64,000 bases of DNA from Streptomyces sp. ISL-98 (GTDB taxonomy: Bacteria > Actinomycetota > Actinomycetes > Streptomycetales > Streptomycetaceae), in the NCBI RefSeq assembly GCF_018614055.1, contig NZ_JAGGPB010000001.1:321209-385208 (forward strand), in the 5' to 3' direction. The notes under the pieces are model-generated. The model did no database searches, was not told where the DNA came from, and worked only from the letters and a program-made list of their open reading frames with translations. Below, in pieces: positions 34,878 to 43,315 of this stretch. A program made the position numbers and the translations under genes. Every line of letters starts with the position of its first letter. The stretch's first letter is position 1.

Positions 34878-35753
34878 TCAGTACCGGCGCTCCTGCTTCT
34901 GCTTGTCCTCCACACACAGTGTGGCGCGCGGGAAGGCCTGCATGCGCGCCTTGCCGATCGGCTTGCCGCAGATCTCGCAGAGCCCGTACGTACCGGAATC
35001 GAGCCGGCCCAGAGCCCTCTCGGTCTGCTCCAGCCGCTCGCGGGCGCTGGCGGCCAGCGCCAGCTCGTGCTCGCGGGAGATGTTCTTGGTGCCGGTGTCG
35101 GCCTGGTCGTCGCCCGCGCCGTCCCCGGAGTCCCGCATCAGCCCGGTGACCGCCTGCTCCGACGCGGCGATCTCCGCCTTGAGCTCGGAGACCTCGCCCA
35201 TCAGCACGGCCCAGGCCTCGGCGACCTCCTCCGGGGTCCATGGCTCCTCCCCCGGCCGGACGGCGAGCTCGCCCGGCGGGGCGGCCTCGACTGCTCCGGT
35301 ACGGGACGGGGGGACCGCCGTCGCGGTGGCCGCGGTGGCTTTCTTGGCGGCCGAGGTCCTGCTGGGAGTCTTTTTCGCAACCACCGTCTGGGCTCCTGTC
35401 TCTTCCGCGGCCTGAGCCGCCCCCTTGGCCGCGGGAGCGGCCCTCTTCGCAGCCGCCTTCTTGGCAGGTGCCTTTTTGGCCGGCGCTTTCTTGGCCGGTG
35501 CCTTCTGGGCCGGTGCTTTCTTGGCAGGCGCCTTGGTGACCGGTGCCTTGGTGGCCTGTGCTTTGGTGACCTGTGCGTTGGTGACCGCTGCTTCGGTGAC
35601 CTCTGCCGCCTTCTTCGCGACGGTCTTCTTTGCGGTCCTCTTGGCGGCGGTCGTCTTGGCGGCGGACTTCTCGGCCGTGACCTTCTTCGCGACGTCGGCC
35701 TTCTCCGTGTCAGCCCCGTCGGCTTGCTGTGCGGCGGTCTTTTTAGCCACCAT
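34878..35753 (-). CDS. DksA/TraR-like protein with lysine-rich histone-like N terminus
   Basis: A 291-residue protein from ATG (MVAKKTAAQQADGADTEKAD). Residues 1-150 are Lys/Ala/Pro-rich with KKAPAKKAPAKK repeats, like actinobacterial histone-H1-like tails. Residues 165-291 are the DksA coiled coil (EEVAEAWAVLMGEVSELKAE) and C4-type zinc finger. Cys259, Cys262 and Cys280 are present, but the fourth ligand position is Asp283 (LCVEDKQ) rather than the Cys common in the family. It may bind RNA polymerase and nucleic acid together; this is inference. The gene sits upstream of lspA and divergent from ileS. RBS: GAAGGGG. Confidence 0.87.
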   Translation of the reverse strand: MVAKKTAAQQADGADTEKADVAKKVTAEKSAAKTTAAKRTAKKTVAKKAAEVTEAAVTNAQVTKAQATKAPVTKAPAKKAPAQKAPAKKAPAKKAPAKKAAAKRAAPAAKGAAQAAEETGAQTVVAKKTPSRTSAAKKATAATATAVPPSRTGAVEAAPPGELAVRPGEEPWTPEEVAEAWAVLMGEVSELKAEIAASEQAVTGLMRDSGDGAGDDQADTGTKNISREHELALAASARERLEQTERALGRLDSGTYGLCEICGKPIGKARMQAFPRATLCVEDKQKQERRY

Positions 35754-36039
35754 GGCCGCGACCCCTTCACATTTTGTGATCTTGCGCGCAAATCGTTCTG
35801 GGACGATAAGTCGACCCCAGCCCCGCGGCAACGGGGCACGCCGCCGGTTCGGCCCGCCCGCGCGGGTGGCGCGGCGAGCCTGCATCCGTTGTGCCCAGCT
35901 CTCCGCCCGGTAATCCGCCCCGCGGGCGCGGCACGGAGTCCGTCGGGGCGCGTATGGCCATTCGGGTTATCGGCGCAGGCTCCCGCGCCGCGCGAAAACC
36001 GGGCGGCCGTCCTGCCGCACGGCCCGTACACTGGGGCCC
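35754..36039. promoter_or_regulatory. divergent spacer with ileS promoter and dksA-like upstream region
   Basis: Before the T-box, TACACT at 36027-36032 is a good -10 for a transcript starting near 36039; no convincing -35 is seen. A 10-bp palindrome TTGCGCGCAA is at 35782-35791, upstream of the dksA-like gene. The rest is GC-rich with no coding signal that I can support. Confidence 0.5.
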
Positions 36040-36319
36040 AGCGAAAGGCCACGATGGGGACGAGTAGCGTCGTACGCAGCCAAGAGCGACCCGGGGACGG
36101 TGGAAGCCCGGGGGCAGGCGCGGCGTGAAGCATCACCCCTGAGCCGCCGGAAGAAAGCTTTGAACAGTGGGCTCCGCCCACGGGCGCAAGGCCAGTAGAA
36201 CCGGCATCGCTGCCCCAATGAGGGGGTCACGGGCACCGCCCGGGGCCAAGGAGGGTGGTACCGCGGGAGCACAGCGCTCTCGTCCCTCCGACGGAAGCCA
36301 CAGTCCGCCGGAGGAATCG
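36040..36319 (+). ncRNA. T-box riboswitch of ileS (translational type)
   Basis: The leader senses uncharged tRNA(Ile). GGGGACGAGTAGCG (36056-36069) is the Stem I S-turn (AGTA) side; the specifier is most likely ATC at 36132-36134 in GAAGCATCACCCC. The T-box sequence TGGTACCGCGGG is at 36256-36267. Antisequestrator: GGAGGG (36250-36255) with CCCTCC (36284-36289). Sequestrator: CCTCCGACGG (36285-36294) with CCGCCGGAGG (36305-36314), which covers the ileS Shine-Dalgarno. The two pairings share CCTCC and so exclude each other. There is no terminator hairpin, so control acts on translation, as in other actinobacteria. Confidence 0.92.
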
Positions 36320-39300
36320 ATGTCGCAGTACCGCCAGGTGCCCGCCCAGGTCGACCTGCCCGCGCTCGAGCACGCAGTGCTCGATTTCTGGCGCGAGAGC
36401 AAGGTCTTTTCGAAGAGTCTCGAGCAGTCCGAGGGACGCCCCGAGTGGGTGTTCTACGAGGGCCCGCCGACCGCCAACGGCATGCCCGGCGCGCACCACA
36501 TCGAGGCCCGCGTCTTCAAGGACGTCTTCCCGCGCTTCCGCACGATGCAGGGCTACCACGTCGCCCGCAAGGCCGGCTGGGACTGCCACGGCCTGCCCGT
36601 CGAGCTCGCCGTCGAGAAGGAACTCGGCTTCAACGGCAAGAAGGACATCGAGGCGTACGGCATCGCGGAATTCAACGCGAAGTGCCGCGAGTCGGTCGGC
36701 CGCCACACCGACGCCTTCACCGAGCTCACGAACCGCATGGGCTACTGGGTCGACCTCGACGACGCGTACTGGACGATGGACCCGTCGTACGTCCAGTCGG
36801 TCTGGTGGTCGCTCAAGGAGATCTTCAACAAGGGCCTGCTGGTCCAGGACCACCGCGTCGCCCCCTGGTGCCCCCGCTGCGGCACGGGCCTGTCCGACCA
36901 CGAGCTGGCACAGGGGTACGAGACGGTCGTCGACCCGTCCGTCTTCGTCCGCTTCCCGCTGACCTCGGGCCCCCTGGCTGGCGAGGCGGCGCTCCTGGTC
37001 TGGACGACCACCCCGTGGACCCTGGTGTCCAACACGGCGGTCGCCGCGCACCCCGACGTCACGTACGTCGAGGCGACGAACGGCGAAGAGAAGCTCGTCG
37101 TCGCCCAGCCGCTCCTCGAAAAGTCGCTGGGCGAGGGGTGGGAGACCACCGGCCGGACCTTCACGGGCGCGGAGATGGAGCGCTGGACGTACGACCGTCC
37201 CTTCGCACTCGTCGACTTCCCGAGCGCCGGCGAGGGAACCAATGGGCACAGTCCGTCGGAAGCCCACTTCGTCGTCAACGCCGACTACGTCACCACGGAA
37301 GACGGCACCGGGCTGGTCCACCAGGCCCCCGCGTTCGGTGAGGACGACCTCAGGACCTGCCGCGCGTACGGCCTCCCGGTCGTGAACCCGGTCCGCCCCG
37401 ACGGCACCTTCGAGGACGAGCTCGACCTCATCGGCAGCCAGTTCTTCAAGAAGGCCGACGAGGCGCTCACCGAGGACCTCGGCAACCGCGGTCTCCTCTT
37501 CCGCCACGTCCCGTACGAGCACAGCTACCCGCACTGCTGGCGCTGCCACACCGCGCTTCTCTACTACGCACAGCCGTCCTGGTACATCAGGACCACCGCG
37601 GTCAAGGACGCGATGCTGCGCGAGAACGAGAAGACGAACTGGTTCCCGGACTCGGTCAAGCAGGGCCGCTTCGGCGACTGGCTGAACAACAACATCGACT
37701 GGGCGCTGTCCCGCAACCGCTACTGGGGCACCCCGCTGCCCATCTGGCGCTGCGAGGACAACCACCTGACCTGCGTGGGCTCGCTCGCCGAGCTCACCGA
37801 TCTGACCGGCACGGACCAGTCGTCCCTGGACCCGCACCGCCCGTACATCGACGACGTCACCTTCACCTGCACCGGCGAGGGCTGCTCGCTGACCGCGACG
37901 CGCGTGCCCGAGGTCATCGACGCCTGGTACGACTCGGGGTCCATGCCCTTCGCGCAGTGGGGCTATCCGTACCAGAACAAGGAAGTCTTCGAGAAGCGCT
38001 ACCCGGCGCAGTTCATCTCGGAGGCCATCGACCAGACACGCGGCTGGTTCTACACGCTGATGGCCGTCGGCACGCTGGTGTTCGACAAGTCCTCGTACGA
38101 GAACGTGGTCTGCCTGGGCCACATCCTCGCCGAGGACGGCCGCAAGATGTCCAAGCACCTCGGCAACATCCTGCAGCCCATCCCGCTCATGGACCAGCAC
38201 GGCGCCGACGCGGTCCGCTGGTTCATGGCGGCCGGCGGCTCTCCGTGGGCGGCGCGGCGCGTGGGCCACGGCACGATCCAGGAGGTCGTCCGCAAGACGC
38301 TCCTCACGTACTGGAACACGGTCGCCTTCCAGGCCCTGTACGCCCGTACGTCCGGCTGGGCCCCGTCCGCGGCCGACCCGGCCCCGGCGGACCGCCCGGT
38401 CCTCGACCGCTGGCTGCTGTCCGAGCTGCACGCGCTGACGGACCAGGTCACGCAGTCCATGGAGGCGTACGACACGCAGCGGGCGGGCAAGCTCCTCTCC
38501 GCCTTCGTGGACGACCTCTCCAACTGGTACGTACGCCGCTCGCGCCGCCGCTTCTGGCAGGGCGACAAGGCCGCGTTGCGCACCCTGCACGACGTGGTCG
38601 AGACGGTCACCCGTCTCATGGCGCCGCTGACCCCCTTCATCACCGAGCGGGTCTGGCAGGACATGATCGTCCCGGTCACGGCGGACGCCCCGGAGTCGGT
38701 GCACCTGTCCACCTGGCCGAAGGCCGACCTGGCCGCCATCGACCCGACGCTGTCCCAGCAGATGGCGCTGGTACGCCGCCTGGTCGAGCTGGGCCGCGCG
38801 ACGCGCGCGGAGTCGGGCGTCAAGACCCGCCAGCCCCTGTCGCGCGCGCTGGTGGCGGCGTCGGGCTTCGAGACGCTGACCCCCGAACTGCACGCCCAGA
38901 TCACGGAGGAGCTGAACGTCTCCTCCCTGGCCTCCCTCTCCGAGGTGGGCGGCTCCCTCGTCGACACGACCGCCAAGGCGAACTTCCGCGCCCTGGGCAA
39001 GCGCTTCGGCAAGGGCGTCCAGGCGGTGGCCAAGGCGGTGGCGGAGGCCGACGCGGCGGCCCTGTCCCTGGCACTGCGCGAAGGCACGGCAACGGTCAGG
39101 GTCGACGGCGCCCCCGTCTCCCTCTCCCCGGACGAGGTGATCATCACCGAGACGCCGCGCGAGGGCTGGTCGGTGGCCTCCGACTCGGGCGCGACGGTCG
39201 CCCTGGACCTGGAGATCACCCCCGAGCTGCGGCTGGCGGGCCTGGCCCGTGACGCGATCCGCCTGATCCAGGAGGCCCGCAAGAACAGCGGCCTGGACGT

Positions 39301-39496
39301 CGCGGACCGCATCGCCGTCCGGTGGACCGCGTCCGACCCGGCGACGACGGAGGCCCTCACGGAGCACGCCGCGCTGATCGCCGACGAGGTCCTGGCGGTG
39401 GACTTCGCGGCGTCCGAGGCGGACGACACGTACGGCGCCCCGTTCACGGACGAGTCCCTGTCCCTGACGTTCCGCCTCCGCAAGACGGAGGCGTAA
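36320..39496 (+). CDS. ileS: isoleucyl-tRNA synthetase, type 2 (eukaryote-like), GxHH motif
   Basis: Charges tRNA(Ile). The 1058-residue enzyme starts MSQYRQVPAQVDLPALEHAV. The HIGH region reads ANGMPGAHHIEARVF: GAHH occupies residues 57-60 where HxGH is usual. The KMSKS loop is KMSKH (609-613). The editing (CP1) domain runs from about 200 to 420. CPRCGTGLSDHE and CWRCHTALLY give zinc-binding pairs. Length and C-terminal architecture fit type 2 IleRS, which tolerate mupirocin. Translation is controlled by the T-box just upstream, with GGAGG 5 bases ahead of the ATG. The terminator is interrupted by an IS30 element. Confidence 0.97.
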   Translation: MSQYRQVPAQVDLPALEHAVLDFWRESKVFSKSLEQSEGRPEWVFYEGPPTANGMPGAHHIEARVFKDVFPRFRTMQGYHVARKAGWDCHGLPVELAVEKELGFNGKKDIEAYGIAEFNAKCRESVGRHTDAFTELTNRMGYWVDLDDAYWTMDPSYVQSVWWSLKEIFNKGLLVQDHRVAPWCPRCGTGLSDHELAQGYETVVDPSVFVRFPLTSGPLAGEAALLVWTTTPWTLVSNTAVAAHPDVTYVEATNGEEKLVVAQPLLEKSLGEGWETTGRTFTGAEMERWTYDRPFALVDFPSAGEGTNGHSPSEAHFVVNADYVTTEDGTGLVHQAPAFGEDDLRTCRAYGLPVVNPVRPDGTFEDELDLIGSQFFKKADEALTEDLGNRGLLFRHVPYEHSYPHCWRCHTALLYYAQPSWYIRTTAVKDAMLRENEKTNWFPDSVKQGRFGDWLNNNIDWALSRNRYWGTPLPIWRCEDNHLTCVGSLAELTDLTGTDQSSLDPHRPYIDDVTFTCTGEGCSLTATRVPEVIDAWYDSGSMPFAQWGYPYQNKEVFEKRYPAQFISEAIDQTRGWFYTLMAVGTLVFDKSSYENVVCLGHILAEDGRKMSKHLGNILQPIPLMDQHGADAVRWFMAAGGSPWAARRVGHGTIQEVVRKTLLTYWNTVAFQALYARTSGWAPSAADPAPADRPVLDRWLLSELHALTDQVTQSMEAYDTQRAGKLLSAFVDDLSNWYVRRSRRRFWQGDKAALRTLHDVVETVTRLMAPLTPFITERVWQDMIVPVTADAPESVHLSTWPKADLAAIDPTLSQQMALVRRLVELGRATRAESGVKTRQPLSRALVAASGFETLTPELHAQITEELNVSSLASLSEVGGSLVDTTAKANFRALGKRFGKGVQAVAKAVAEADAAALSLALREGTATVRVDGAPVSLSPDEVIITETPREGWSVASDSGATVALDLEITPELRLAGLARDAIRLIQEARKNSGLDVADRIAVRWTASDPATTEALTEHAALIADEVLAVDFAASEADDTYGAPFTDESLSLTFRLRKTEA

Positions 39497-39503
39497 CCCG
39501 CCG

Positions 39504-39524
39504 AAAGCGAAAGCCCCGGTCGAC
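39504..39524 (+). terminator. left half of the split ileS/divIVA-side terminator palindrome
   Basis: AAAGCGAAAGCCCCGGTCGAC is complementary at 20 of 21 positions to 40836-40856. It begins 8 bases after the ileS stop. The IS30 element separates the two halves. Confidence 0.8.
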
Positions 39525-39531
39525 TTTGGGC

Positions 39532-39555
39532 GGTTTCTAGGGATCGTCGCAACAC
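39532..39555 (+). repeat. terminal inverted repeat, left
   Basis: GGTTTCTAGGGATCGTCGCA begins the repeat, which ends in ACAC. It is matched by the complement of 40807-40830. Confidence 0.75.
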
Positions 39556-39568
39556 GTGATCGTTTGTG

Positions 39569-40788
39569 TTAGGCGGCGAGCAGTTTATGCAGGCGCTCGG
39601 CTGGGGTTTCCCAGTCGAGCGTTTTGCGTGGGCGGCCGTTGAGTTGGGCTGCGACGGCGTCGAGGTGGTCGCGGGTGTGGACCGACAGGTCAGTGCCCTT
39701 GGGGAAGTACTGCCGCAGCAGGCCGTTCGTGTTCTCGTTCGAGCCGCGCTGCCAGGGGCTGGCCGGGTCGCAGAAGTAGACCGGAACGTCGGTGACGATG
39801 CTGAAGGCGTGGTGGGCGGCCATTTCGGAGCCCTGGTCCCAGGTCAGCGAGCGGACCAGATGACCGGGCAGGTCTTCACGGTGGTGACCAGCGCGTCGCG
39901 GACGTCTTCGGCGCTGCGGCCGTCGGGCAGGTGTACCAGCATCACGTAGCGGGTTGCGCGCTCGACGAGGGTGCCGATCGCTGAGCCGTTGTCCTTGCCG
40001 ATGATCAGGTCGCCTTCCCAGTGGCCGGGCACCGCCCGGTCCTCTGCCTCGGCGGGACGTTCGCTGATCATGACCATCGGGTGCGTGAAGCGCGGCTGAC
40101 GACAGGCTGCCTGGCGGTGCGGGCGGCGGCGGGTGCGTCCCGATCGCAGGGCCCGGGCCAGCTCCCGGCGCAGTTCGCCGCGGCCCTGGACGTAGAGGGC
40201 CTGGTAGATCGTCTCGTGCACCACGTGCATCTCCGGCTGATCGGGGAAGGTCCGGCGCAGACTCTCGCAGATCTGCTCCGGGCTCCACTTCAGGTCCAGG
40301 CCGTCCTGGATGAGGTCCCGCAGCGCGGTGTTCCGGCCGATCTTGCCGGGCTTGGGGCGGGTCCGGCGGGCATCCGCCCGGGCCTGGGCGGCATGTGGCC
40401 GGTAGTGCCACTGGCCACGAGGGTCCACGGTCCGGTTGCGGCGGATCTCCCGGCTGACGGTGGACGGGCTGCGGCCCAGCTCGGCGGCGATCGCCCGGAC
40501 CGTGGCCTTCTCCCGCAAACGGTCGGCGATGTGGATGCGCTCCGTCTCGCTCAAGTACCGAGACGGTGCGGCAGCGGGCGCCCGCTCGATGTGAGCGGGC
40601 GCCCGGTACCTCCGCGGATCCGTCCGGCCATTACGCCACTCGCGACCAGTCCGCTCATGCACCCCGACGAGCCGGGATGCCTCTTTGTTGCTGTAGCCCT
40701 GTTGCACGAACCGGAAGTATTCCGCCCACTCACCACGGAGCTTCCTGGGCCCCTGCGCCGTCCGGACCTTACGGATCTCGAAGTCCAT
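39569..40788 (-). pseudogene. IS30-family transposase with a single-base frameshift
   Basis: Reading from the ATG at 40788 (MDFEIRKVRTAQGPRKLRGE), a helix-turn-helix DNA-binding region ([20 protein letters not shown]) is followed by the first catalytic aspartate in [11 protein letters not shown]. At about 39870 the frame changes: frame one ends shortly after VTTVKTC, while the next frame carries [17 protein letters not shown] (second Asp) and [17 protein letters not shown] (catalytic Glu), to the stop at 39569. One C missing in ACCTGCCC would explain it. The joined product would be 406 residues. The DDE triad is thus split, so the copy is probably inactive unless this is a sequencing error or recoded. 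Confidence 0.88.
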
Positions 40789-40806
40789 CGCACCCCTTGA
40801 ACTGGG

Positions 40807-40830
40807 GTGTTGCGACGACCACTAGAACCC
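40807..40830 (-). repeat. terminal inverted repeat, right
   Basis: GTGTTGCGACGACCACTAGA begins the repeat, which ends in ACCC. It matches the inverted left end at about 20 of 24 bases. Confidence 0.75.
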
Positions 40831-40835
40831 AAGTT

Positions 40836-40856
40836 GTCGGCCGGGGCTTTCGCTTT
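40836..40856 (+). terminator. right half of the split ileS terminator palindrome
   Basis: GTCGGCCGGGGCTTTCGCTT plus one T pairs with 39504-39524. Before the insertion the halves would have formed one 21-bp stem right after ileS. Confidence 0.8.
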
Positions 40857-40891
40857 CCCTGCCCCCACCTCACCGCCGCGCCGCACGCAAA

Positions 40892-40928
40892 AGGGCCGGG
40901 CCCCGGGGAAACCCCGGGGCCCGGCCCT
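40892..40928 (-). terminator. rho-independent terminator of the divIVA end of the cluster
   Basis: AGGGCCGGGCCCCGGGG (40892-40908) and CCCCGGGGCCCGGCCCT (40912-40928) pair perfectly around AAA. On the minus strand TTTT follows the stem. It lies 40 bases past the divIVA stop. Confidence 0.9.
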
Positions 40929-40968
40929 CAGCCTGCCGACGGCTACGCGCTCAGCGCGCGCACCGCCG

Positions 40969-42165
40969 TCAGTTGTCGTCCTCGTCGATGAGGAATCCGC
41001 GCATCGGCGAAGGAGCCTGCTGCATCGGCTGCGGAGCCTGCGGCCGCACCGGAGCCATCGGCTGGGTCATAGCCGGCGACATCTGCTGCTGGCCGCCGTA
41101 CGACGGACCGTTGGAGGACGGGCCACTGTGGCCGCCCATCGACGGGTTGCCACCCATGGAGTGCCCCATCGCACCCGCACCGGCCGGCGCCATCGAACCG
41201 CTCATCTGCGGAGCCGGCGGCAGCGACGCGGTCGCCGGGGTCCGCGGCGGAGCCAGCGAGTCGTCCGACTGGGTCTCCAGCTGACGCAGCTGGCTCTCCA
41301 GGTAGGACTTCAGCCGGGTCCGGTACTCGCGCTCGAAGCCGCGCAGGTCCTCGACCTTGCGCTCCAGCGTGGCGCGGGCGGACTCCAGCGAGCCCATCGC
41401 GACGCGGTGCTTCTCCTGCGCGTCCCGCTCCAGCGCGTCGGCCTTCGCACGGGCGTCCCGCTCCAGACCCTCGGCACGGCTGCGCGCCTCACCGACGATC
41501 TTGTTGGCCTCGGAACGGGCCTCCGCGATCGCCTGGTCGGCCGTCTGCTGCGCCAGCGAGAGCACACGCGCGGCGCTGTCGCCGCCGGGGCCCTGACCGG
41601 GCTGCGGGAGCTGCGGACCGTGGCCACCCATGGGTCCGCCCATGGGGCCACCCATCTGGCCCTGGCCCATCTGACCCATTTGGCCCTGCATCTGGCCCTG
41701 GCCCATCTGCCCCTGGCCCATCTGACCCTGACCCATGGGCCCCTGACCCATGGGCCCCTGGCCCATCGGGCCGGGACCGTGCTGGCCCTGCGGACCCGGA
41801 CCGTGCTGGCCCTGGCCGTGACCGCTGGGACCCGCGGGCAGCTGCGGAGCCCCACCGGGCAGCTGGGGCGGACCCATCTGCGGCGGCTGCTGCTGGACCG
41901 GCGGGCCGGATATGGCGGCAGGCACGGGTGCGCCGGGACGATCCTGCTGCTCGGGCGGCTTGCGCATACCCTGCTGCTGGTTCTGCGCGGCGGCACGCGT
42001 CGCGGCAGCCAGCTTGGCGCGCAGGTCCTCGTTCTCGCGGAGCAGGCGGGTCAGCTCGGCTTCGACCTCGTCGAGGAAGGCATCGACCTCGTCCTCGTCA
42101 TAGCCTTCTCGGAGGCGCACGGTCGTGAACTGCTTGTTCCGCACGTCCTCGGGGGTCAGCGGCAT
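40969..42165 (-). CDS. divIVA: DivIVA polar growth/cell division protein
   Basis: DivIVA recruits the wall-synthesis machinery to hyphal tips and marks branch sites. The 398-residue protein starts MPLTPEDVRNKQFTTVRLRE, the membrane-binding N domain, with the coiled coil DEDEVDAFLDEVEAELTRLL. A Gln/Gly/Met/Pro-rich insert (about 75-190) has GQGPM/GQGQM pentapeptide runs. The second coiled coil is ARVLSLAQQTADQAIAEARS to LESQLRQLETQSDD, then another low-complexity tail ending FLIDEDDN. This long form is typical of Streptomyces. It is the last gene of the cluster, 49 bases after yggT. Confidence 0.96.
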   Translation of the reverse strand: MPLTPEDVRNKQFTTVRLREGYDEDEVDAFLDEVEAELTRLLRENEDLRAKLAAATRAAAQNQQQGMRKPPEQQDRPGAPVPAAISGPPVQQQPPQMGPPQLPGGAPQLPAGPSGHGQGQHGPGPQGQHGPGPMGQGPMGQGPMGQGQMGQGQMGQGQMQGQMGQMGQGQMGGPMGGPMGGHGPQLPQPGQGPGGDSAARVLSLAQQTADQAIAEARSEANKIVGEARSRAEGLERDARAKADALERDAQEKHRVAMGSLESARATLERKVEDLRGFEREYRTRLKSYLESQLRQLETQSDDSLAPPRTPATASLPPAPQMSGSMAPAGAGAMGHSMGGNPSMGGHSGPSSNGPSYGGQQQMSPAMTQPMAPVRPQAPQPMQQAPSPMRGFLIDEDDN

Positions 42166-42214
42166 CTCTTCTTCACCTCTACGTAGTCGTCGGCAGTCGG
42201 CAAGACCGTATCGC

Positions 42215-42499
42215 TCACAACCTGACCACGATGCTGATCAGGATGTAAACGATGATCATCAGAACGAAGAAGGACAGGTCGAGTGCCACGCCCCCGAGAC
42301 GCAGCGGCGGAATGAACCGCCGCAGAAGCTTGAGCGGTGGATCGGTGACAGTGTAGGTGGCCTCCAGAACGACCACCATCGCCTTGCCGGGTTCCCATGA
42401 GCGCGCGAACTGGAAGACGTAGTCCATGACCAGCCGGAAGATCAGGATGATCAGGAAGCACATCAGCGCGATGTAGATCACCTGTAGTGCGACGCTCAT
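42215..42499 (-). CDS. YggT family membrane protein
   Basis: A 94-residue protein, MSVALQVIYIALMCFLIILI at the start. It has two YggT-type membrane helices: residues 3-25 and DLSFFVLMIIVYILISIVVR near the C terminus. The linker has VTDPPLKLLRRFIPPLRLGG, the most conserved part. YggT proteins are encoded between sepF and divIVA in many Gram-positives; the role in membrane or division organisation is unclear. It lies between sepF and divIVA. Confidence 0.93.
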   Translation of the reverse strand: MSVALQVIYIALMCFLIILIFRLVMDYVFQFARSWEPGKAMVVVLEATYTVTDPPLKLLRRFIPPLRLGGVALDLSFFVLMIIVYILISIVVRL

Positions 42500-42568
42500 C
42501 TCGCGCTTCCCTCTCCCCGTGCTCTCGTGGGTCCGGCCTCCCGGCCGGGGTTGTTCCGGTGTCGTATC

Positions 42569-43174
42569 TCAGCTCTGGTTGAAGAACCCGCCCTCTGCAA
42601 TACGGGCCTTGTCCTCCGCCGTGACATCGACGTTAGCAGGCGACAACAGGAACACCTTCTGCGTCACTCGCTCAATGCTGCCATGCAGACCGAAGACGAG
42701 TCCTGCCGCAAAGTCGACAAGTCGCTTCGCGTCCGTGTCGTCCATCTCGGTCAGGTTCATGATCACCGGGGTGCCCTCGCGGAAGTGTTCCCCGATGGTA
42801 CGGGCCTCGTTGTAGGTCCGCGGGTGAAGTGTGGTGATGCGGTAGGGCTCCCGCTCGGACACAACCTTGGGCATGATCACCGGCGCGTTCTTCTCCAGGT
42901 TCGGACGTTCAGGTGTGATGGATGCCACGGGGGCGATTCGTGCGGGTCGTCCGCTTTCCGCCGGGAGCGGAACCGGTTCGCGCTGTGCGGGCGGCTGCAC
43001 CACGCGCACGGGTTCTTCGTGCCGCTCCTGGTGCGGGGGCTGGTGCCGGCGGTGTTCCCGCTCGGGCTCCGGCTCGGGTTCGAAGTCGTCATCGGGATCG
43101 AAACCCCGGCCGTCGTAACCATCGTCCTCCACGAGGCCGAGGTAGACCGCCATCTTGCGCATCGCGCCGGCCAT
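42569..43174 (-). CDS. sepF: SepF cell division protein
   Basis: SepF tethers FtsZ to the membrane in Gram-positives that lack FtsA. The 201-residue protein begins [20 protein letters not shown], the amphipathic membrane-targeting helix, then an acidic disordered linker ([14 protein letters not shown]). The SepF fold runs from [20 protein letters not shown] through [20 protein letters not shown] to [16 protein letters not shown] is nine bases upstream of the ATG. A 9-bp stem GTGGATCGC/GCGATCCAC (43197-43249) is in its leader. It would supply the membrane link for the FtsZ ring. Confidence 0.95.
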   Translation of the reverse strand: MAGAMRKMAVYLGLVEDDGYDGRGFDPDDDFEPEPEPEREHRRHQPPHQERHEEPVRVVQPPAQREPVPLPAESGRPARIAPVASITPERPNLEKNAPVIMPKVVSEREPYRITTLHPRTYNEARTIGEHFREGTPVIMNLTEMDDTDAKRLVDFAAGLVFGLHGSIERVTQKVFLLSPANVDVTAEDKARIAEGGFFNQS

Positions 43175-43315
43175 TCTCTGAGTCCTCCGCTCTGTGGTGG
43201 ATCGCCCTTGTTGCCAATGCCGCAGCGTCACAAAGAGCCCGCGATCCACTCGGCCTGCCCACCTATTGGCGGGAATGACCATATTTTCTACTGTGGTCCG
43301 ACTTGCTTCGCGACG

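Larger units (their letters stand above)
39532..40830. mobile_element. IS30-family insertion sequence
   Basis: About 1.3 kb bounded by imperfect terminal inverted repeats (39532-39555 and 40807-40830, about 20 of 24 alike, sharing TTCTAG and GTCGCAACAC). It encodes one leftward DDE transposase, frameshifted. The element lies inside the loop of the ileS terminator palindrome. The exact ends and target duplication are uncertain because the outermost bases differ. Confidence 0.85.

Noticed and set aside
36227..39367. Open frame of about 1046 codons antisense to ileS
   Set aside because: Same codon-bias shadow; ileS has full synthetase signatures.
41630..41800. Minisatellite in divIVA as a separate repeat element
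   Set aside because: It encodes the expected Gln/Gly/Met/Pro-rich DivIVA insert and stays in frame.
42215..42499. mraZ or ftsA within the cluster
   Set aside because: The small gene is YggT; no MraZ or FtsA-like frame is found, as expected for actinobacteria.
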